Assembly (NCBI GenBank): GCA_900316245.1 | Contig: ONCE01000004.1 | Coordinates: 1 to 64,000 of the forward strand | Direction of reading: 5' to 3' | Length of the DNA: 64,000 nt | Source of the DNA: an uncultured Bacteroidales bacterium | GTDB taxonomy: Bacteria > Bacteroidota > Bacteroidia > Bacteroidales > UBA932 | Shown: piece after piece, positions 48,364-56,950 of the stretch | How the letters are laid out: each line of letters begins with the position of its first letter | Position numbering within the stretch: the first letter of the stretch is position 1 | The notes under the pieces: model-generated | Seen by the model: the letters and a program-made list of their open reading frames with translations, nothing else | Databases searched by the model: none | What the model was told of the DNA's origin: nothing | Position numbers and translations under genes: made by a program

Positions 48364-50880
48364 TTATTTTACAATTGCATTCCAACCTTCAATCTCGATC
48401 TGGGCGTCCTTGCAGCCCTCCGGGAGCGTGCACTCGATGGTGCGGGACTCTCCGGGCAGGAGCGTGAAGAAGTTGTCCGTCCAGAACGTGCCGGGGATGA
48501 GTTCACCCTTGGCGTTCTTGGCCTTGAGGATATTCTGGTAAGCCAGAGTTTCTCCGCGGTTGACCAGGGTGATTTCGTAGCCCTTTCCGGTCTTCCGGAC
48601 CGTAGTGCCTACCACCGTCTGGGGAAGATCGCAGACATAACCGATGTTGGCATACTCCAGGATGGGGAGGCCCCACCAGTCGGCCTTTTCCCAGTCATAG
48701 ACATTGTTATTGGCGGAAATGGTGTAGAAGTTATTGCCGAAGGCCTTTCCGTCGGGGGTGATGAGTTCCAGCACCACGTAGCAGGGGCCGGTGATGTTTT
48801 CAAACACCTTCAGGGGCTCACGGACCTTGCTCTCCACCTGCTTGCTTTCCTGGCGGAGAACCGTCTTTCCGTCGATACCGTAAACCAGGAGGTTGGCCGT
48901 GAGGACGCCGGCGTTGTCCACCACGTCATTCACTAGGTAAGCGCAACGGTCCCCATAATTGTACACCAGCTGCAGCGGACGCAGGGCCTTCTTGACGCCG
49001 TAGTAACCGGCGGTGGGAATGCCGTACCAGTCGTAAAGCTGCCAGTAAATGCTGGGCCAGGCGCTGTTGAGCATCCACTGCACAATACCCGTAGCGTTGG
49101 GAACATTGCAGCGGAAGGCCTCGAACATGGCACGCTCGGTGTTGTAGTCCATAGCGTGGGCGCGCTTGACATAGTCTTCCAAGGTTTCGGCCTTTCTGCC
49201 GTACAGACCCTCCTGGGCCCGCATCTGGAAGGCGGGGGTATTCATATGGGAAGCAGAGGAAGTGCAGTGGTAAGCCCAGTTCTTGCCCATAGGCCAGAGC
49301 TGCTCCTCACCGATCATACGGCGGAGGCTCTCTACCTGCGGCAGGTTGAGGCCGGGGCCGGTTTCCGTGTTGAAACCGAAGGCGCCGCCGCACTCCTTAT
49401 CAATATACCAGTAGTCAGGACCTACAAACTCGTAGGGGCCTTCCATCTTCATTCCGGAAGGGCCGGCCAGGCTGGAGAGACCCTTGGCAGAGCAGATATA
49501 GGGCCGATATTCGAGTTTTTCATAGAGGGCCAGGTATTCCTTCTCCAGACGCTCGTTGGGGATGCGGTCGCTGCCGGTGAGCCAGCCGATCAGGGACGGG
49601 TGGTTGCGCAGGCGGATGATCTGGTCGCGGAAATAGCGCACGGCCAGGGCCTCGGAACGAGGGTCGTTGATGCAGCCGTAGCCGCGGGTTTCGGGCAGAC
49701 CGCAATAGTCCATCCATTCCCACTGGCAGCTCCAGCCCACCAGGGCCATGATGCCCATCCGGTCGCAGAGGTCGTAGATTTCGTCGTCCTTGCCCCAGAT
49801 GTTCTCAAAGCGGATGCAGTTGAGGCCCATATCGCACACCAGGTCCATCTGGGCCTTGAGGCTTTCGGGGGTGTCCTGGAGGAAGATGTCGTCTGTCCAG
49901 CCGCCGGCCTTGATGAGGACCTTCTTTCCGTTCAGGATGAACTGGCGGTGACCGTTTTCGTCCACGATACCCTCAATCTTGCGGATACCGAAATCGGCGC
50001 TCTTCCCGTGGCTTACCTTGCCGCCGTTCTCGAAGGTCACATCCAGGTGATACATCTCCGGGGAACCCATCTCGCGGGTCCACCAGATGCGGGGGTTGTT
50101 CACCGTCTCGGTCACCCTAACAATGCGGGTGTCCTTTGCGGGGATCTGGACATCGGCCTGGAAAGAGCCGCTGTCATATACGCCCTTCACGGTGCCCTCT
50201 ACCGGGTTCTCGCTGCGGTTGACCAGCGTGACGGCCACCTCAATCTCTGCGCGCGTAAGGTCTGCGGGGTCCACGATGGGCTTCACGAACACATCCTGAA
50301 CCTGCACGTCCGGCGTGGAGATGAGGCTCACGGGCCTTACGATACCCATGCTCTCATCCAGGGGACGGGGGTTCCAGTCTGCGAAGCCGTGGTTGAGGTC
50401 TCCGCTCTGTGCGCGGCGCAGCGTGACCTGGAGGGTGTTGTTGCGCTGTGCCAGGTCCGTAATGTCGAACTCACGGTTGCAGAACGTACCGAAGGTGGTA
50501 TCGGCCGATGCAATCTTGACGCCGTTGAGTTCTACGTCGGCGTAAAAATTCAAACCTTCGAAACGGAGCACGTGGTGCAGTCCCTGGGCCGTCCTGAACT
50601 GCGTGGTAAACACCCAGGGCTTGTCAAAGGGGGTCTTGTCCAGCTGCTTGTAGTGGTCCAGGTCCAGGATATTCTCTCCCAGAGCGCCGGCCTCGTTGAG
50701 GGCGCCCACCACCGTGCAGGGAACGGTAACATCATACTTCTGAGCAGCCCCTTCCTGCTGGAGGGTCCACTGTTTGAGGCCTTCGCCCTTAGGGCTGCAG
50801 GCAGACGTAAAAAGCATAAACGGAAGAAGCATCAGTAGGTAAAGGATGCCGGTTCCTTGGGGCTTGGATCCGAGTGTCAT
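48364..50880 (-). CDS. GH2 exo-beta-D-glucosaminidase-like lipoprotein
   Basis: 838 residues. A lipoprotein signal ends LLPFMLFTSAC. Domain order is a GH2 sugar-binding domain (RFEGLNFYADVELNGVKI), an Ig-like domain (about 190-300), the TIM barrel (KAGGWTDDIFLQDTPE, RFENIWGKDDEIYDLCDRMGI), then C-terminal beta-domains. Catalytic candidates are Asp in WLTGSDRIP (near residue 435) and Glu in FNTETGPG (near 506), the arrangement of exo-beta-D-glucosaminidases such as CsxA rather than beta-galactosidases. The start is the ATG at 50880; an in-frame TTG nine codons upstream lies next to a -7 box and is less likely. It heads the GH2-phosphatase-GH20 unit downstream of XylR. Confidence 0.88.
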   Translation of the reverse strand: MTLGSKPQGTGILYLLMLLPFMLFTSACSPKGEGLKQWTLQQEGAAQKYDVTVPCTVVGALNEAGALGENILDLDHYKQLDKTPFDKPWVFTTQFRTAQGLHHVLRFEGLNFYADVELNGVKIASADTTFGTFCNREFDITDLAQRNNTLQVTLRRAQSGDLNHGFADWNPRPLDESMGIVRPVSLISTPDVQVQDVFVKPIVDPADLTRAEIEVAVTLVNRSENPVEGTVKGVYDSGSFQADVQIPAKDTRIVRVTETVNNPRIWWTREMGSPEMYHLDVTFENGGKVSHGKSADFGIRKIEGIVDENGHRQFILNGKKVLIKAGGWTDDIFLQDTPESLKAQMDLVCDMGLNCIRFENIWGKDDEIYDLCDRMGIMALVGWSCQWEWMDYCGLPETRGYGCINDPRSEALAVRYFRDQIIRLRNHPSLIGWLTGSDRIPNERLEKEYLALYEKLEYRPYICSAKGLSSLAGPSGMKMEGPYEFVGPDYWYIDKECGGAFGFNTETGPGLNLPQVESLRRMIGEEQLWPMGKNWAYHCTSSASHMNTPAFQMRAQEGLYGRKAETLEDYVKRAHAMDYNTERAMFEAFRCNVPNATGIVQWMLNSAWPSIYWQLYDWYGIPTAGYYGVKKALRPLQLVYNYGDRCAYLVNDVVDNAGVLTANLLVYGIDGKTVLRQESKQVESKVREPLKVFENITGPCYVVLELITPDGKAFGNNFYTISANNNVYDWEKADWWGLPILEYANIGYVCDLPQTVVGTTVRKTGKGYEITLVNRGETLAYQNILKAKNAKGELIPGTFWTDNFFTLLPGESRTIECTLPEGCKDAQIEIEGWNAIVK

Positions 50881-50904
50881 TAAATTAAATAGGTTAAACC
50901 TCTG

Positions 50905-50952
50905 CAAAAATAACGCGGGAGCGGCTCCCCAAAATACGACTTTTGCGTATTT
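50905..50952 (-). promoter_or_regulatory. -7 box and inverted repeat ahead of the GH2 gene
   Basis: TATTTTTG on the minus strand (50912-50905) lies 24 bases before the GH2 ATG. Upstream of it is a dyad AAATACG-N7-CGTATTT (50932-50952), ending just past the XylR stop codon, in the position expected for a regulator site. An 11-base palindrome AGGTTAAACCT lies in the leader (50891-50901). Confidence 0.5.
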
Positions 50953-50953
50953 C

Positions 50954-52123
50954 TTACCGCAATTTGCGCAAATTTGTGGTTCTGTACTCGGTTGGAGTAC
51001 ATTTCATAATGGCCTGAAAGCGTCGCGTGAGGGTTTTGGCATCCGGTTCATCCATGGTGGCGGCCAGGTTGGCTATGGAATCGTCGCTGGACAGCAGGAG
51101 GTCGGCAAAGTACTGGATGCGCTTCCGCATGATGTACTGGTAAACGGACATACCCGTAGCACTCAGGAAGCGCTGCTCCAGCAGGCGGCGGGACAGGGGG
51201 ACGTGCTTGAGGACATCCCTCACCTGGATCTTGTGCCGGATGTTGTCGTGGATGAATTCCAGGGCGTCGTGAATGGCCGTATCGGTGGTGGCCACGGCAT
51301 TGGAGGAGCGGCGCAGCACCAGCTTGATGGGCTGCATCACCACGTCTTCTCCGGAATAGGCGGGGTCCTTCACCATATGGGCGATCATCCGGGCCACCTG
51401 ATAGCCTCCCCGCTCCATTCCCACGTCGATGGAACTGATGGCGGGCTGGGACAGGTTGCAGGCTACCTCGTCGTTGTCCACGCCGATGATGGCCACATCG
51501 TAAGGCACGCGGATGCCGTAGTTGTTGCACGTCTCGATGAGCAGCGTGGCCTGGGTGTCGTCCGAGGCCATGATGCCCACCGGCTTGGGCAAGGAAACCA
51601 GCCACTGCCACACCTTGGGCTGATCGAAATTCCAGAAGAAGTTCTCCCCGCGGATGCGGTCTCCGGAGTCAAAGGATTCCGCCAGGCCGGATTCCTCCAG
51701 GCGCTCCTGGAAGCCGGCGCGGCGGCCGTCACTCCAGACCACGCCGCGGTAGCCGAAGAAAGCGAAATGGCGGAAGCCGCTCTCCAGGAAAGCATCGGCC
51801 GCCATTCGGCCCATCTTTTCATAATTGGCCGTCAGGTTGGGAATGTCCGGGAACAGGCGGATGTTGTCCACCGCCACCGCTACGATGCCGTTTTTCCGGA
51901 ACTGGGACACGGGATCCTGCGGATCGAACTGGCCCAGGACGGCATCGGCCCTCCATTCCTTGGCCCAGGAAAGTACGCCGGAAAAACCGTGTTCCTGCTT
52001 GTAGGACGGGGGCATACGGCGCACAATCCAGGGCTCTCCGCTGTCCTGCGAATACAGGTGGATGCCGCGGAGAACCCGGTAAGCGAACTGCTCGGTAAAG
52101 TCTCCTATGTAAAGGAGCCTCAT
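50954..52123 (-). CDS. XylR-type transcriptional regulator (sugar-binding domain plus AraC HTH)
   Basis: 389 residues. Residues 1-275 form a LacI-like periplasmic-binding fold: RLLYIGDFTEQFAYRVLRGIHLY, VVAVDNIRL-like core, GFRHFAFFGYRG, GIMASDDTQATLLIETC, YDVAIIGVDNDEVACNLSQPAISSID. The C-terminal about 100 residues are an AraC-type double HTH (VRDVLKHVPLSRRLLEQRFLSATG, then LTRRFQAIMKCTPTEYR). Such proteins activate glycan genes on binding a sugar. It lies 3 bases after an outer membrane protein gene and 73 bases before the GH2 operon; the dyad in that gap is its likely site. The ligand is probably an amino sugar, judging from the enzymes. Confidence 0.92.
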   Translation of the reverse strand: MRLLYIGDFTEQFAYRVLRGIHLYSQDSGEPWIVRRMPPSYKQEHGFSGVLSWAKEWRADAVLGQFDPQDPVSQFRKNGIVAVAVDNIRLFPDIPNLTANYEKMGRMAADAFLESGFRHFAFFGYRGVVWSDGRRAGFQERLEESGLAESFDSGDRIRGENFFWNFDQPKVWQWLVSLPKPVGIMASDDTQATLLIETCNNYGIRVPYDVAIIGVDNDEVACNLSQPAISSIDVGMERGGYQVARMIAHMVKDPAYSGEDVVMQPIKLVLRRSSNAVATTDTAIHDALEFIHDNIRHKIQVRDVLKHVPLSRRLLEQRFLSATGMSVYQYIMRKRIQYFADLLLSSDDSIANLAATMDEPDAKTLTRRFQAIMKCTPTEYRTTNLRKLR

Positions 52124-52126
52124 ACT

Positions 52127-52981
52127 TTACTTTCTCTTGTTTTTGGGAAGGATATAGCGTACGTAACCCACCTGCACGCCCAGCATATCCATATCGCGGG
52201 AGATGTTGAAACGGTTCATGGTGGCTCCGGAGAATTCGTCCTCGGCCTCGGCGTCCTTGGTGGTCCAGTACTTCTCCTGACGGCCACGCTGCCAGGCGGC
52301 GCCTACGATGGGAATGCTAAGGGTAAGGACGCTGTTGTCCTTGAGCTTGACGGCCAGGCCGCCGGCAATCTTGAGGCCGATGTCCAGGGAACCCGTCAGG
52401 CGGATTTTCTTCACTTCCCCGTCTTTGGAAATAGGATAAGACCGGGTTGCGCCGTAGTTACCATAGAGGCGGCCTTCGGCAAAGACGCCGAACATATCGC
52501 TGCCAAACAGAGAAAGGTAACGGCGGGCGGTCAGGGCCAGACCGGCCTTGTGATGGTTCATATGACGGCGGGAGATGATGATGTTCAGATTCTCTTCGGA
52601 AGCTTCGGCTCCCAGGATATCACGGAAGTCCAGCCCGAGGTTGGTGTCCACGGCGTAGCCGGTGTAGTTGAGGCGCACGCCCAGGGAGAAGTCATCGGAC
52701 AGGAACCAGGCGAAGGAAGGAGCCACGCTCCAGGTCTGCAGTTTTCCCTCACCGATATTGAGCAGGGACAGGATGGAATAACCGTCTCCGGCGTTGTCTC
52801 CGGTAATGCCGAAATGGCGGTAGGAACCGCTGATGCCCCAGGCGCGGCCACCTTTGGCCAGGAAAGCCGTCTTGGGCTTTTCAGGATCACTGAAACGACT
52901 CAGTGCCTTGTCAACGATGTTTTGGGAAAAGGCCGATGCGCATAATAGCATCATAGCGGCCACAAGGATAGTTTTTTTCAT
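52127..52981 (-). CDS. Outer membrane beta-barrel protein, unknown function
   Basis: 284 residues. Signal peptide MKKTILVAAMMLLCASAFSQ, then strands of alternating polarity such as WGISGSYRHFGITGD, APSFAWFLSDDFSLGVRLNY, GVFAEGRLYGNYGA and IGLKIAGGLAVKLKDNSVLTLSIP, ending near MLGVQVGYVRYIL with a basic tail. This is the usual form of small Bacteroidota outer membrane barrels. No family could be named. It is 3 bases before the XylR gene, and a TAACTTTG box on the minus strand at 53010-53003 lies 21 bases before its ATG. Confidence 0.73.
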   Translation of the reverse strand: MKKTILVAAMMLLCASAFSQNIVDKALSRFSDPEKPKTAFLAKGGRAWGISGSYRHFGITGDNAGDGYSILSLLNIGEGKLQTWSVAPSFAWFLSDDFSLGVRLNYTGYAVDTNLGLDFRDILGAEASEENLNIIISRRHMNHHKAGLALTARRYLSLFGSDMFGVFAEGRLYGNYGATRSYPISKDGEVKKIRLTGSLDIGLKIAGGLAVKLKDNSVLTLSIPIVGAAWQRGRQEKYWTTKDAEAEDEFSGATMNRFNISRDMDMLGVQVGYVRYILPKNKRK

Positions 52982-53025
52982 GGTCTATAGTGTTTGCGAT
53001 TGCAAAGTTAGCATTTTTTTGCATC

Positions 53026-53056
53026 TTGCTAGTTTGTAGATTGTTTCCTATCTTTA
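53026..53056 (+). promoter_or_regulatory. Promoter for the cytidylate-kinase-like gene
   Basis: TTG at 53026-53028, exactly 20 bases, then TATCTTTA at 53049-53056, close to the Bacteroidota consensus. The ATG is at 53074. Confidence 0.6.
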
Positions 53057-53073
53057 CGAAAAATTAATACACT

Positions 53074-53718
53074 ATGAAACTAAACGACCCTTTTGTTATT
53101 ACCATCAGCCGTGAAATCGGTACCGGTGGCGGTTCCGTAGGCATTAAACTGGCAGAAAAGCTCAACGTCCCCTATAGCAACAAACAGCTCATCCAGGCTC
53201 TGGAAGAGAAGTTCAACCTCAACAGAAAGGGCATCGAGCACCTCAAGAGCACCAAGAAGAACTGGTTCAAGGACCTGTTCGAGCAGGTTGCCCCGGCTCC
53301 CAAGGCCACGATGAAGGTGGGGGACTACACCTTCTCCCGCGAATTCCAGGATACCGTAACGGTCCAGGACATCTTCGAGGCCGAAAAGGAAATCCTCAAC
53401 GCCATCGCAAACGAAGGCTCCTGCGTCATCACCGGCCGCTCCGCCTTCTTCGTGCTCAAGGACCGTCCCAACAAGGTGGACATCTTCATCACCGCCTCCA
53501 AGGAAAACCGCATCGCGAAGGAGATGGCCAAGCAGAACCTGACCCGCGAAGATGCCGAGAAACTGGTAGAGAAAGTGGACACCGGCCGAGACAACTTCGT
53601 CAAGCGCTTCACCGGCCTCAGCCGCTACGATATGCGCAACTACGACCTCATCCTGGATATGGACTACCTCACCGAGGATGAAGCCGTAGAAAAGATCCTG
53701 GCCTTTATTGAACGGTAA
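53074..53718 (+). CDS. Cytidylate kinase-like family protein
   Basis: 214 residues. The P-loop region ITISREIGTGGGSVGIKLAEKL (GTGGGSVG, residues 16-23) and FITASKENRIAKEMAKQNLTREDAEKLVEKVD match the cytidylate kinase-like family (Cytidylate_kin2). These are distinct from canonical Cmk and the substrate is not established; a nucleoside monophosphate or a related small molecule is likely. It is cytoplasmic, with no signal peptide. It has its own promoter and ends 8 bases before the convergent MscS gene. Confidence 0.87.
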   Translation: MKLNDPFVITISREIGTGGGSVGIKLAEKLNVPYSNKQLIQALEEKFNLNRKGIEHLKSTKKNWFKDLFEQVAPAPKATMKVGDYTFSREFQDTVTVQDIFEAEKEILNAIANEGSCVITGRSAFFVLKDRPNKVDIFITASKENRIAKEMAKQNLTREDAEKLVEKVDTGRDNFVKRFTGLSRYDMRNYDLILDMDYLTEDEAVEKILAFIER

Positions 53719-53726
53719 TCGGCCCT

Positions 53727-56399
53727 TTACTTGTCGTCCTTGACAAGGTGTACGTCGCACTGCGGGAACGGGATGGTGATGCCGGCCGCGTTGAGCGCGT
53801 CGTAGATCACTTCCTTGGCGCGATCGATGTAGCCAATCCTTTCGGAAACCAGCACGTACTGCTTCACGGCAATCTCTACGGCGCTGTCGGCCATGTCGTT
53901 GACCACCACGTTGATACCGTACTTGGGTTCCACAATCTCGCGGCCATACGTGTCCTTGGTCCTTACCTGGTCCATGGCGGCCACCAGCGCCTCGCGTACC
54001 TTCTTGACATCGGTGCCATAGGCCACGCCCGCGATGATCTTGGTGAACTCGTAGGAGTTGTTGCGGGTAAGGTTGTTGAAGTTCTTGCCAAAGAGGGAGG
54101 CGTTGAGGAACGACATCTCCGTACCATCCAGCGTTTCCACCACCACGCACTGGTAGTTGATGGCCACCACACGTCCGCGTACGCCGTCGCATTCAATCCA
54201 GTCTCCTACCCGCAGGCGGCCGCCCATGAGCTGGATACCATAGATGAAGTTGTTCAGGATATCCTTGAGGGCCAAACCGATACCGGCCGACAAACCACCG
54301 GCCACCAGGCTCAGGGATCCGGTAGGAATTCTCCATACCACCACAACCACTACTACATAAGACATCCACACCAGCACGCTGATGATGCTGTTGCCCAGGG
54401 AGAGGTTGATTTCGTTGTCCCGGATGGCGGTGCGCTTGTGCTTGCGCATGAAGGCGGCATAGCGGGCATACTGCCAGATGGCATGGATGGCCCGGTTGAA
54501 GTAACGCAGCACAAAGAACAGGATGGACAGGCCGATGATGCTTCCGCCGGAGATGCGGAGCGTCTCGAAGCCCTCCTTGCTCATGAGCTGGACGAAAGGA
54601 ATATTGAAGATCTTGTCGTACAGGTCGTCAAAGTCAAAGACATCCAGCGACATGTGGACGCAGAACGGCAGGGACAGCAGCACCATGGCCGGAATGAGCA
54701 CCTGGCGGATGAAGTCGTAGAACCAGGTGGCACCAAACAGGAGAGACTCCCGGTCTGCGCCCGACACATAGGTAATGCGCTTGCGCATGGACTCCACGCG
54801 CTTGTCCAGCCTCCGCTGCTTGTAGCGGTCCATCAGGTCTGAGATACAGAAGATGGTAAGGATCACGGCCAGCTGGAAGTACCACCAGATGAGGACGAGC
54901 AGCGACACGAACGTGTAGCCGAAGAAGGCCACGATAAAGGCTATGAGGTAAATGGCCAGGGAGGCCCAGCCCAGAGCGCTGTCTATGGCGGTGGCTTTCC
55001 CGCTTTCCCGGATGCAGAAGAACAGCTGCCGCAGCACAGCGAAAGCCAGGATGGGCGGGAACAGGAAATTCATCAGCAGGTCCGGCACAAAGGAGATGCG
55101 GCAGGCGATGATGATTAACGCGATGAGGAAGGTGGGGATGTAGAGCACCAGGCAGTGGGGGCTCTGCTGGGGCTTCACCCGCAGCAGCAAGGAGCCCGTG
55201 ATGGCCAGCAGCAGCCACAGGAAGGTATTGATATTCTTGGCACTCAACTGCACATACTCGTTTCCATGCACGCCAAAACCCAGCACCAGGAAGTATACGA
55301 AGGTTCCCACCAGCACCGAGAACAGCGGCATCTGGTGCAGGGGCAGGTGACGCTTGACCTTGGGAATGCGGCTCAGCAGGAGCAGAAGGAAGAACGTGAG
55401 CACCCAGAAAAGGACCAGGGCCACCACCTGGATGCCGCTCACAAGGACCAGGGCAGCATTGGCGCCCTTGCTGGACAGACCGGTAAAGAGGTCGTCGTCC
55501 TCCAGGGCCGCTTCCTCCACTTCCTCGGCTTCGGTTGGTTCGTCGTCGGCCAGTTCATGGAAATCGTACTGGGCGTGCAGGGCTACCTTCACCTTGTTCC
55601 AGGCCGCCCGGGGTGCCGCCAGAATGTCCAGGAAAGGCGTCTGGCCCTCCTTGAACACATATTTCTCCAACTCTTCATAACGGGACTGGGCGTAGTCGTA
55701 CGCCTCTTTCATGCGCCAGTAGGCCGCGTGATAGTGCGTGCTGTCCGCTACCACATGGGAACGGTTGTCGGCATTCCGCTTCAGGAGTTCGGAGGCGTAC
55801 AGGATACAAGAGTCGCGGAGGATCTCGCCTTCAGCGTCCAGGACAAAGGGAGACGAGAGCGAATCCTTGACGGCAATCCGGATTACTTCCCTCTCAAGGG
55901 AAGAAGCCAGCTCGGAGATGTGCTGGTCCAGGGAGTCGCTGTGATACATCAGGCTGTCCGGCAGGATCTCCACTTCAATCTCCTTCATCACCGGAGGGAG
56001 CCGGCGAAGGGCCTCGATCAGACGGGCATAGCGGTCTATTTCAATGTTGAGTTCATTGACAATGCGGTCGTACGGCTTTCTGTCCTTGCTGAAGTCCTTG
56101 TAGGCATTGGTCACTTTTTGCAGGGCATAGGCCAGGTCGAAGGTCATCTCCTGCTCCTGGGTATATAGGAGGATGGACAGCTCGTTGGACGACGTGAGCA
56201 CATCCACCATCCGCTGGTGCTGGAGTTCGTATTCCTTGTCAAACAGCTGCTGCTCTTCCCCGTTTTGCTCCAGGACCATCTTCAGCTCCGAACGCAGGTC
56301 CCGGAGCACATCGGTCAAAGGCTGCCCATTCACAATGGACAGCACCGGAATGGCAAAGACAAAAACGGCAAAGGCAATGGTCAGGAATTTCTTTTTCAT
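53727..56399 (-). CDS. Large MscS-type mechanosensitive channel
   Basis: 890 residues. A signal-like N-terminus leads into a long periplasmic helical domain (about 25-310, coiled-coil-like with KMVLEQNGEEQQLFDKEYELQHQRM), then about 10-11 membrane segments, of which the last is the pore helix (SLVAGGLSAGIGLALKDILNNFIYGIQLM). The MscS beta-domain (RVGDWIECDGVRGRVVAINYQCVVVETLDGTEMSFLNASLF) and a C-terminal alpha/beta domain follow. It is similar in plan to MscK/YbdG-like large channels that release solutes under membrane tension. It has its own consensus promoter and is monocistronic. Confidence 0.92.
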   Translation of the reverse strand: MKKKFLTIAFAVFVFAIPVLSIVNGQPLTDVLRDLRSELKMVLEQNGEEQQLFDKEYELQHQRMVDVLTSSNELSILLYTQEQEMTFDLAYALQKVTNAYKDFSKDRKPYDRIVNELNIEIDRYARLIEALRRLPPVMKEIEVEILPDSLMYHSDSLDQHISELASSLEREVIRIAVKDSLSSPFVLDAEGEILRDSCILYASELLKRNADNRSHVVADSTHYHAAYWRMKEAYDYAQSRYEELEKYVFKEGQTPFLDILAAPRAAWNKVKVALHAQYDFHELADDEPTEAEEVEEAALEDDDLFTGLSSKGANAALVLVSGIQVVALVLFWVLTFFLLLLLSRIPKVKRHLPLHQMPLFSVLVGTFVYFLVLGFGVHGNEYVQLSAKNINTFLWLLLAITGSLLLRVKPQQSPHCLVLYIPTFLIALIIIACRISFVPDLLMNFLFPPILAFAVLRQLFFCIRESGKATAIDSALGWASLAIYLIAFIVAFFGYTFVSLLVLIWWYFQLAVILTIFCISDLMDRYKQRRLDKRVESMRKRITYVSGADRESLLFGATWFYDFIRQVLIPAMVLLSLPFCVHMSLDVFDFDDLYDKIFNIPFVQLMSKEGFETLRISGGSIIGLSILFFVLRYFNRAIHAIWQYARYAAFMRKHKRTAIRDNEINLSLGNSIISVLVWMSYVVVVVVVWRIPTGSLSLVAGGLSAGIGLALKDILNNFIYGIQLMGGRLRVGDWIECDGVRGRVVAINYQCVVVETLDGTEMSFLNASLFGKNFNNLTRNNSYEFTKIIAGVAYGTDVKKVREALVAAMDQVRTKDTYGREIVEPKYGINVVVNDMADSAVEIAVKQYVLVSERIGYIDRAKEVIYDALNAAGITIPFPQCDVHLVKDDK

Positions 56400-56423
56400 G
56401 GTCCCGTTTCTGGTTAGTGATGG

Positions 56424-56454
56424 TAAAAATACAAGTTATTTTCCTTTAATGCAA
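56424..56454 (-). promoter_or_regulatory. Promoter for the MscS gene
   Basis: On the minus strand TTTTTTG ending at 56452, then 20 bases, then TATTTTTA (56431-56424). The ATG is at 56399. Confidence 0.6.
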
Positions 56455-56611
56455 AAAAGGCCGCGATTTCAAATCTCGTCCCTTCCGTAATCATAACCGA
56501 ATTTCGGTATAACGCCGCTTCTGCGGCGAGTCCCTCCCCCGAGGGGAGGGATTTAGGGAGGGGGTAACGTGGGGCCGCAGGCAGGGGACGAGTCATCTCG
56601 TCCCCGACTAA
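56455..56611. other. Hairpin-rich gap with tRNA-Ser 3'-end-like fragments
   Basis: No gene is seen. In order: a fragment at 56463-56490 resembling the T-arm and acceptor end of tRNA-Ser, on the strand opposite the real tRNA (22 of 28 positions match it); dyads ACCGAATTTCGGT (56496-56508) and CGCCGC-TTCT-GCGGCG (56513-56528); repeat copy B (56529-56570); and a perfect 9-bp stem GGGGACGAG-TCAT-CTCGTCCCC (56584-56605) whose arm is identical to part of the tRNA 3' end. This may be the scar of integration or duplication at the tRNA. Confidence 0.55.
56529..56570. repeat. Dispersed 42-bp intergenic repeat, copy B
   Basis: It matches copy A (21334-21375) at 39 of 42 positions, including the CCCTCCCC-CGA-GGGGAGGG hairpin and the terminal GGGGGTAACGT. 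It lies downstream of tRNA-Ser and upstream of the MscS gene. Confidence 0.75.
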
Positions 56612-56640
56612 CGAAAAAAGGCCGCCGTTAGGCAGCCTTT
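56612..56640 (-). terminator. Intrinsic terminator of tRNA-Ser
   Basis: On the minus strand the stem AAGGCTGCC / GGCGGCCTT (9 bp, one G-T pair) with a TAAC loop is followed by a T run. It begins 8 bases after the tRNA 3' end. Confidence 0.85.
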
Positions 56641-56646
56641 TGAGTG

Positions 56647-56735
56647 CGGAGGGGACGAGATTCGAACTCGTGGTACAGAATAACCCGTACGGCAGTTTAG
56701 CAAACTGCTGGTTTCAGCCACTCACCCACCCCTCC
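56647..56735 (-). tRNA. tRNA-Ser (anticodon GCT)
   Basis: 89 nt. Acceptor arms GGAGGGG and CCCCTCC pair perfectly with discriminator G. The anticodon loop is TTGCTAA in the stem GCAGT...ACTGC, giving GCT, which reads AGC/AGU. The long variable arm (about 18 nt) is the class II feature of tRNA-Ser, and the T-arm CGAG-TTCGAAT-CTCG is normal. CCA is not encoded (CAC follows the discriminator). A 5' leader hairpin CCCGCT-N5-AGCGGG is at 56757-56773. Confidence 0.95.
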
Positions 56736-56777
56736 GGGAATGATGTTCCTGAAACACCCGCTACGGAAGCGGGACTG

Positions 56778-56807
56778 CAAAGATACATATTTTTGGTGAC
56801 TTCGCAA
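56778..56807 (-). promoter_or_regulatory. Promoter of tRNA-Ser
   Basis: On the minus strand TTG (56807-56805), 19 bases, then TATCTTTG (56785-56778), matching the Bacteroidota consensus. The tRNA 5' end is 43 bases downstream. Confidence 0.65.
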
Positions 56808-56868
56808 GAGGAACGTGTAAAAATGTGAGAAATAGTTCCGGGAAAGGTGGTAAATCAGAAAAAAATCG

Positions 56869-56876
56869 TAAATTTG
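56869..56876 (+). promoter_or_regulatory. Putative -7 element for secDF
   Basis: TAAATTTG fits TAnnTTTG and lies 74 bases before the chosen ATG at 56951. No clear TTG is found at the right distance upstream. Confidence 0.4.
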
Positions 56877-56950
56877 CAACCTATTTTGCCGTAGTGTCTA
56901 AAGACGCCGGTAAATGAATGGAAATAAAGTTAAATCAAAACAATAAAAAC

